Shown piece by piece: positions 62,575-64,000 of a stretch of 64,000 bases of DNA; position 1 is the first letter of the stretch; every line of letters begins with the position of its first letter. The translations under genes and the position numbers were made by a program. This DNA is from Isochrysis galbana (Eukaryota; Haptophyta; Isochrysidales; Isochrysidaceae): positions 2,316,000 through 2,379,999 of the forward strand of contig CM030934.1 of NCBI GenBank assembly GCA_018136815.1, written 5' to 3'. The notes below the pieces were generated by a model. That model saw only the letters and a list, made by a program, of their open reading frames with translations, was not told the DNA's origin and did not search any database.

Positions 62575-62645
62575 TATTTACCGTATTTGGCCGGAGGCCA
62601 AATATATAAGTATTTCACTGTATTTTGGAGGCCCCCTGTATTGAC
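62575..62645. repeat. TATTTGGCC/GGCCAAATA hairpin
   Basis: CGTATTTGGCC-GGA-GGCCAAATATATA forms a near-perfect stem, next to AAGTATTTCACTGTATTTTG. It is similar to the hairpin at 49.99 kb. Confidence 0.5.
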
Positions 62646-62649
62646 GGGT

Positions 62650-64000
62650 CGCCATGCAAATACGGAGCGCCGCCCGCAGGGCGCGTAGCGCGCTAGCGCG
62701 CGAGCGGCGAGCGGAGCGAGCGAGCGCGGGCGCGGGCGCGGCCGCGCGGGCGCGGGGGCGCGGGGCTGCGGCAGTGGCAGGTGGCGGCAGGCGGGTGGGC
62801 GGTGGGAGGTGGGGGGTGGGGTTGTGGGGTAGTTATGGGGGGGGGGCTCTCGGTTCTTCTTCTTAACAATATAATGTGTAAGAATCTGCGTCGAAATCAA
62901 TATTGGCGTTACGCCACGACTCTAAATCCCATCCATTTGGCATCACCCTGGCACCTGGCACCCTCGGGATGGCCGAGGTTGTCCGATGTCCGAAGGCGGC
63001 GCGCAGCGGCGGCTCTTTTGCGATGGCGCAGCGTCGAGAGGTGGGAGTCCATCCTCCAACTTGGGGAGGCGGCTCTCTGGTGTGGTCTGTGGGGAAACTG
63101 CAGAGGGGGGGGGAAACTGCCGAGGGGGGGGTGAAATGCAGAAGGGGGGGGAAGGGAATGCAGAGGGGCCCAGTTCTGTTACCTGCATTTCTTGCCTTAA
63201 ACGCGTGGACAATTACCGTAACAATAAAAATAAAACTCCAATCTTCGAATTCCGAGACGAAAATCGGCGAACCAGGACTTGAGCCCAGGGAGAATCCGAA
63301 GCTGCACGCCTTGCTCGACCACGGCGAACATAGAAGACGGTATATATGTCGCATCCGCGATCGACCTTTTTGTTTTAGAAGTTGTTTGCGTTTCTTTGTT
63401 CCCTCCTTGCAGGCTAGCCACGAGTCACCGTCGTAGTGTCCTACATTCGTCCATTCGCCCTTGTTGCCCTCGCCTCCTTTATCGCCTCCTTTGTCGCCTG
63501 CTTGCCCTCACCTGGCTTACCTCCTTGCGTGCTCCTCGCGTTTTAGGCTAAGTCGCGCGGTCAGGTATCGCCGGTGCAAGGAACCGCCCCCATGTGTGAC
63601 CCTGATTCCCCCTCAGGTGTTGGCCGTTGGATTATATCGTGGCGCTATTTTACTTCGGTCTTCATCAAATCACTTAAGGGTTTTCGAAAGATTCCCTCCT
63701 TATTCCTGTGCGTAACTGTCGCCCCGTCGGATCGTCCGTCGCCCCGTCGCTCTCTTGTCGGCATTCTCTTCCTTGTTCGATCTGCCAGCGGGTTCCTGTG
63801 CGTTCCGTGATAGGGATACGTTAGTGTGGAGAGTGTTGATGTGAGTGTAGTGTCATCTCGTCGGTCCATCGGCCTCGAACCGTCTGTCGGCTGTCGTTCT
63901 TCGTTCGTCGCTCTCGTCCTCGTTCTCGTCCCCGTTCTCGTCCCTCGTTCTCAACACTACCTCAATACCAAACCTCTCCAATCCCTCAGCCCCAGCCTAT
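62650..64000. other. No gene recognised to window end
   Basis: GC-rich (GCGAGC)n-like stretch at 62690-62765, G-runs at 62810-62850 and 63100-63160. Then T/C-rich sequence from about 63340 with CGTTCTCGTC units near 63900-63950, similar in style to 6656-7730. It may be a retroelement 5' region running off the window. Confidence 0.35.

Noticed and set aside
63200-63310. Possible tRNA-like or Pol III B-box sequence (GGTTCG on minus)
   Set aside because: No cloverleaf or A box could be formed around it. No convincing tRNA was found anywhere in the window.

Overview
This window is nuclear DNA from a GC-rich eukaryote. Genes lie on both strands and are mostly broken by short introns (about 70-420 bp, with two of about 750-780 bp). 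The best guess is a unicellular alga with a secondary plastid, for example a haptophyte or another GC-rich chromist. The reasons are the GC-rich introns with GTGCGC/GTGAGC-like donors, two apparent GC-AG introns, very long CT/GA microsatellites and the family mix. No rRNA, tRNA, organellar gene or CRISPR was seen, and the lineage is an inference.

Host genes, left to right: a HIT-domain protein fused to an EMAPII-type tRNA-binding domain (2.7-4.1 kb, +); a mitochondrial-type DnaJ without the zinc-finger region (11.2-12.8 kb, +); an ankyrin pseudogene fragment (13.5 kb, -); a secreted-type histidine phosphatase (14.6-15.3 kb, -); a 78-aa one-helix protein resembling small cytochrome oxidase subunits (17.5-18.1 kb, +); a CLPTM1-family membrane protein (21.9-24.2 kb, +, 6 exons); a GT8 glycosyltransferase (25.3-26.7 kb, +); a two-exon Myb/SANT-like protein (29.9-31.0 kb, +); a CDF/ZnT zinc transporter with a large His-rich loop (33.0-36.0 kb, -, 8 exons); a Cys-rich probable targeted protein (37.9-38.8 kb, +); a CXXC zinc-finger protein (40.9-42.0 kb, +); a membrane-anchored protein with three cystine-knot-like repeats (43.6-44.0 kb, -); a phosphatase-inhibitor-2-like protein with a C-terminal WW domain (48.5-49.0 kb, -); a repeat/coiled-coil protein (51.8-54.1 kb, +); and a short-chain dehydrogenase (60.5-61.4 kb, -). 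They share no obvious pathway, as expected of ordinary eukaryotic gene order.

The rest is dominated by one retroposon ecosystem. A LINE family (ORF1 beginning M-E-R-A, APE-type endonuclease, reverse transcriptase, C2HC zinc knuckle) is present only as damaged or internally deleted copies. All recognised 3' ends lie on the + strand and end in a run of T. Five 5' ends carry a small hairpin just before the start codon, and its sequence changes between copies while pairing is kept. SINE-like elements share a body but end either in a hairpin plus (TTA)n tail or in a LINE-like tail. Four insertions (one LINE and three SINE units) have 16-18 bp target-site duplications, which points to target-primed reverse transcription. 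Two terminal-inverted-repeat elements, one with a 6-bp target duplication, look like non-autonomous DNA transposons.

A third feature is strand-polarised purine/pyrimidine sequence: the coding strand just upstream of most start codons is a long pyrimidine tract. This is probably part of the promoter or 5' leader.
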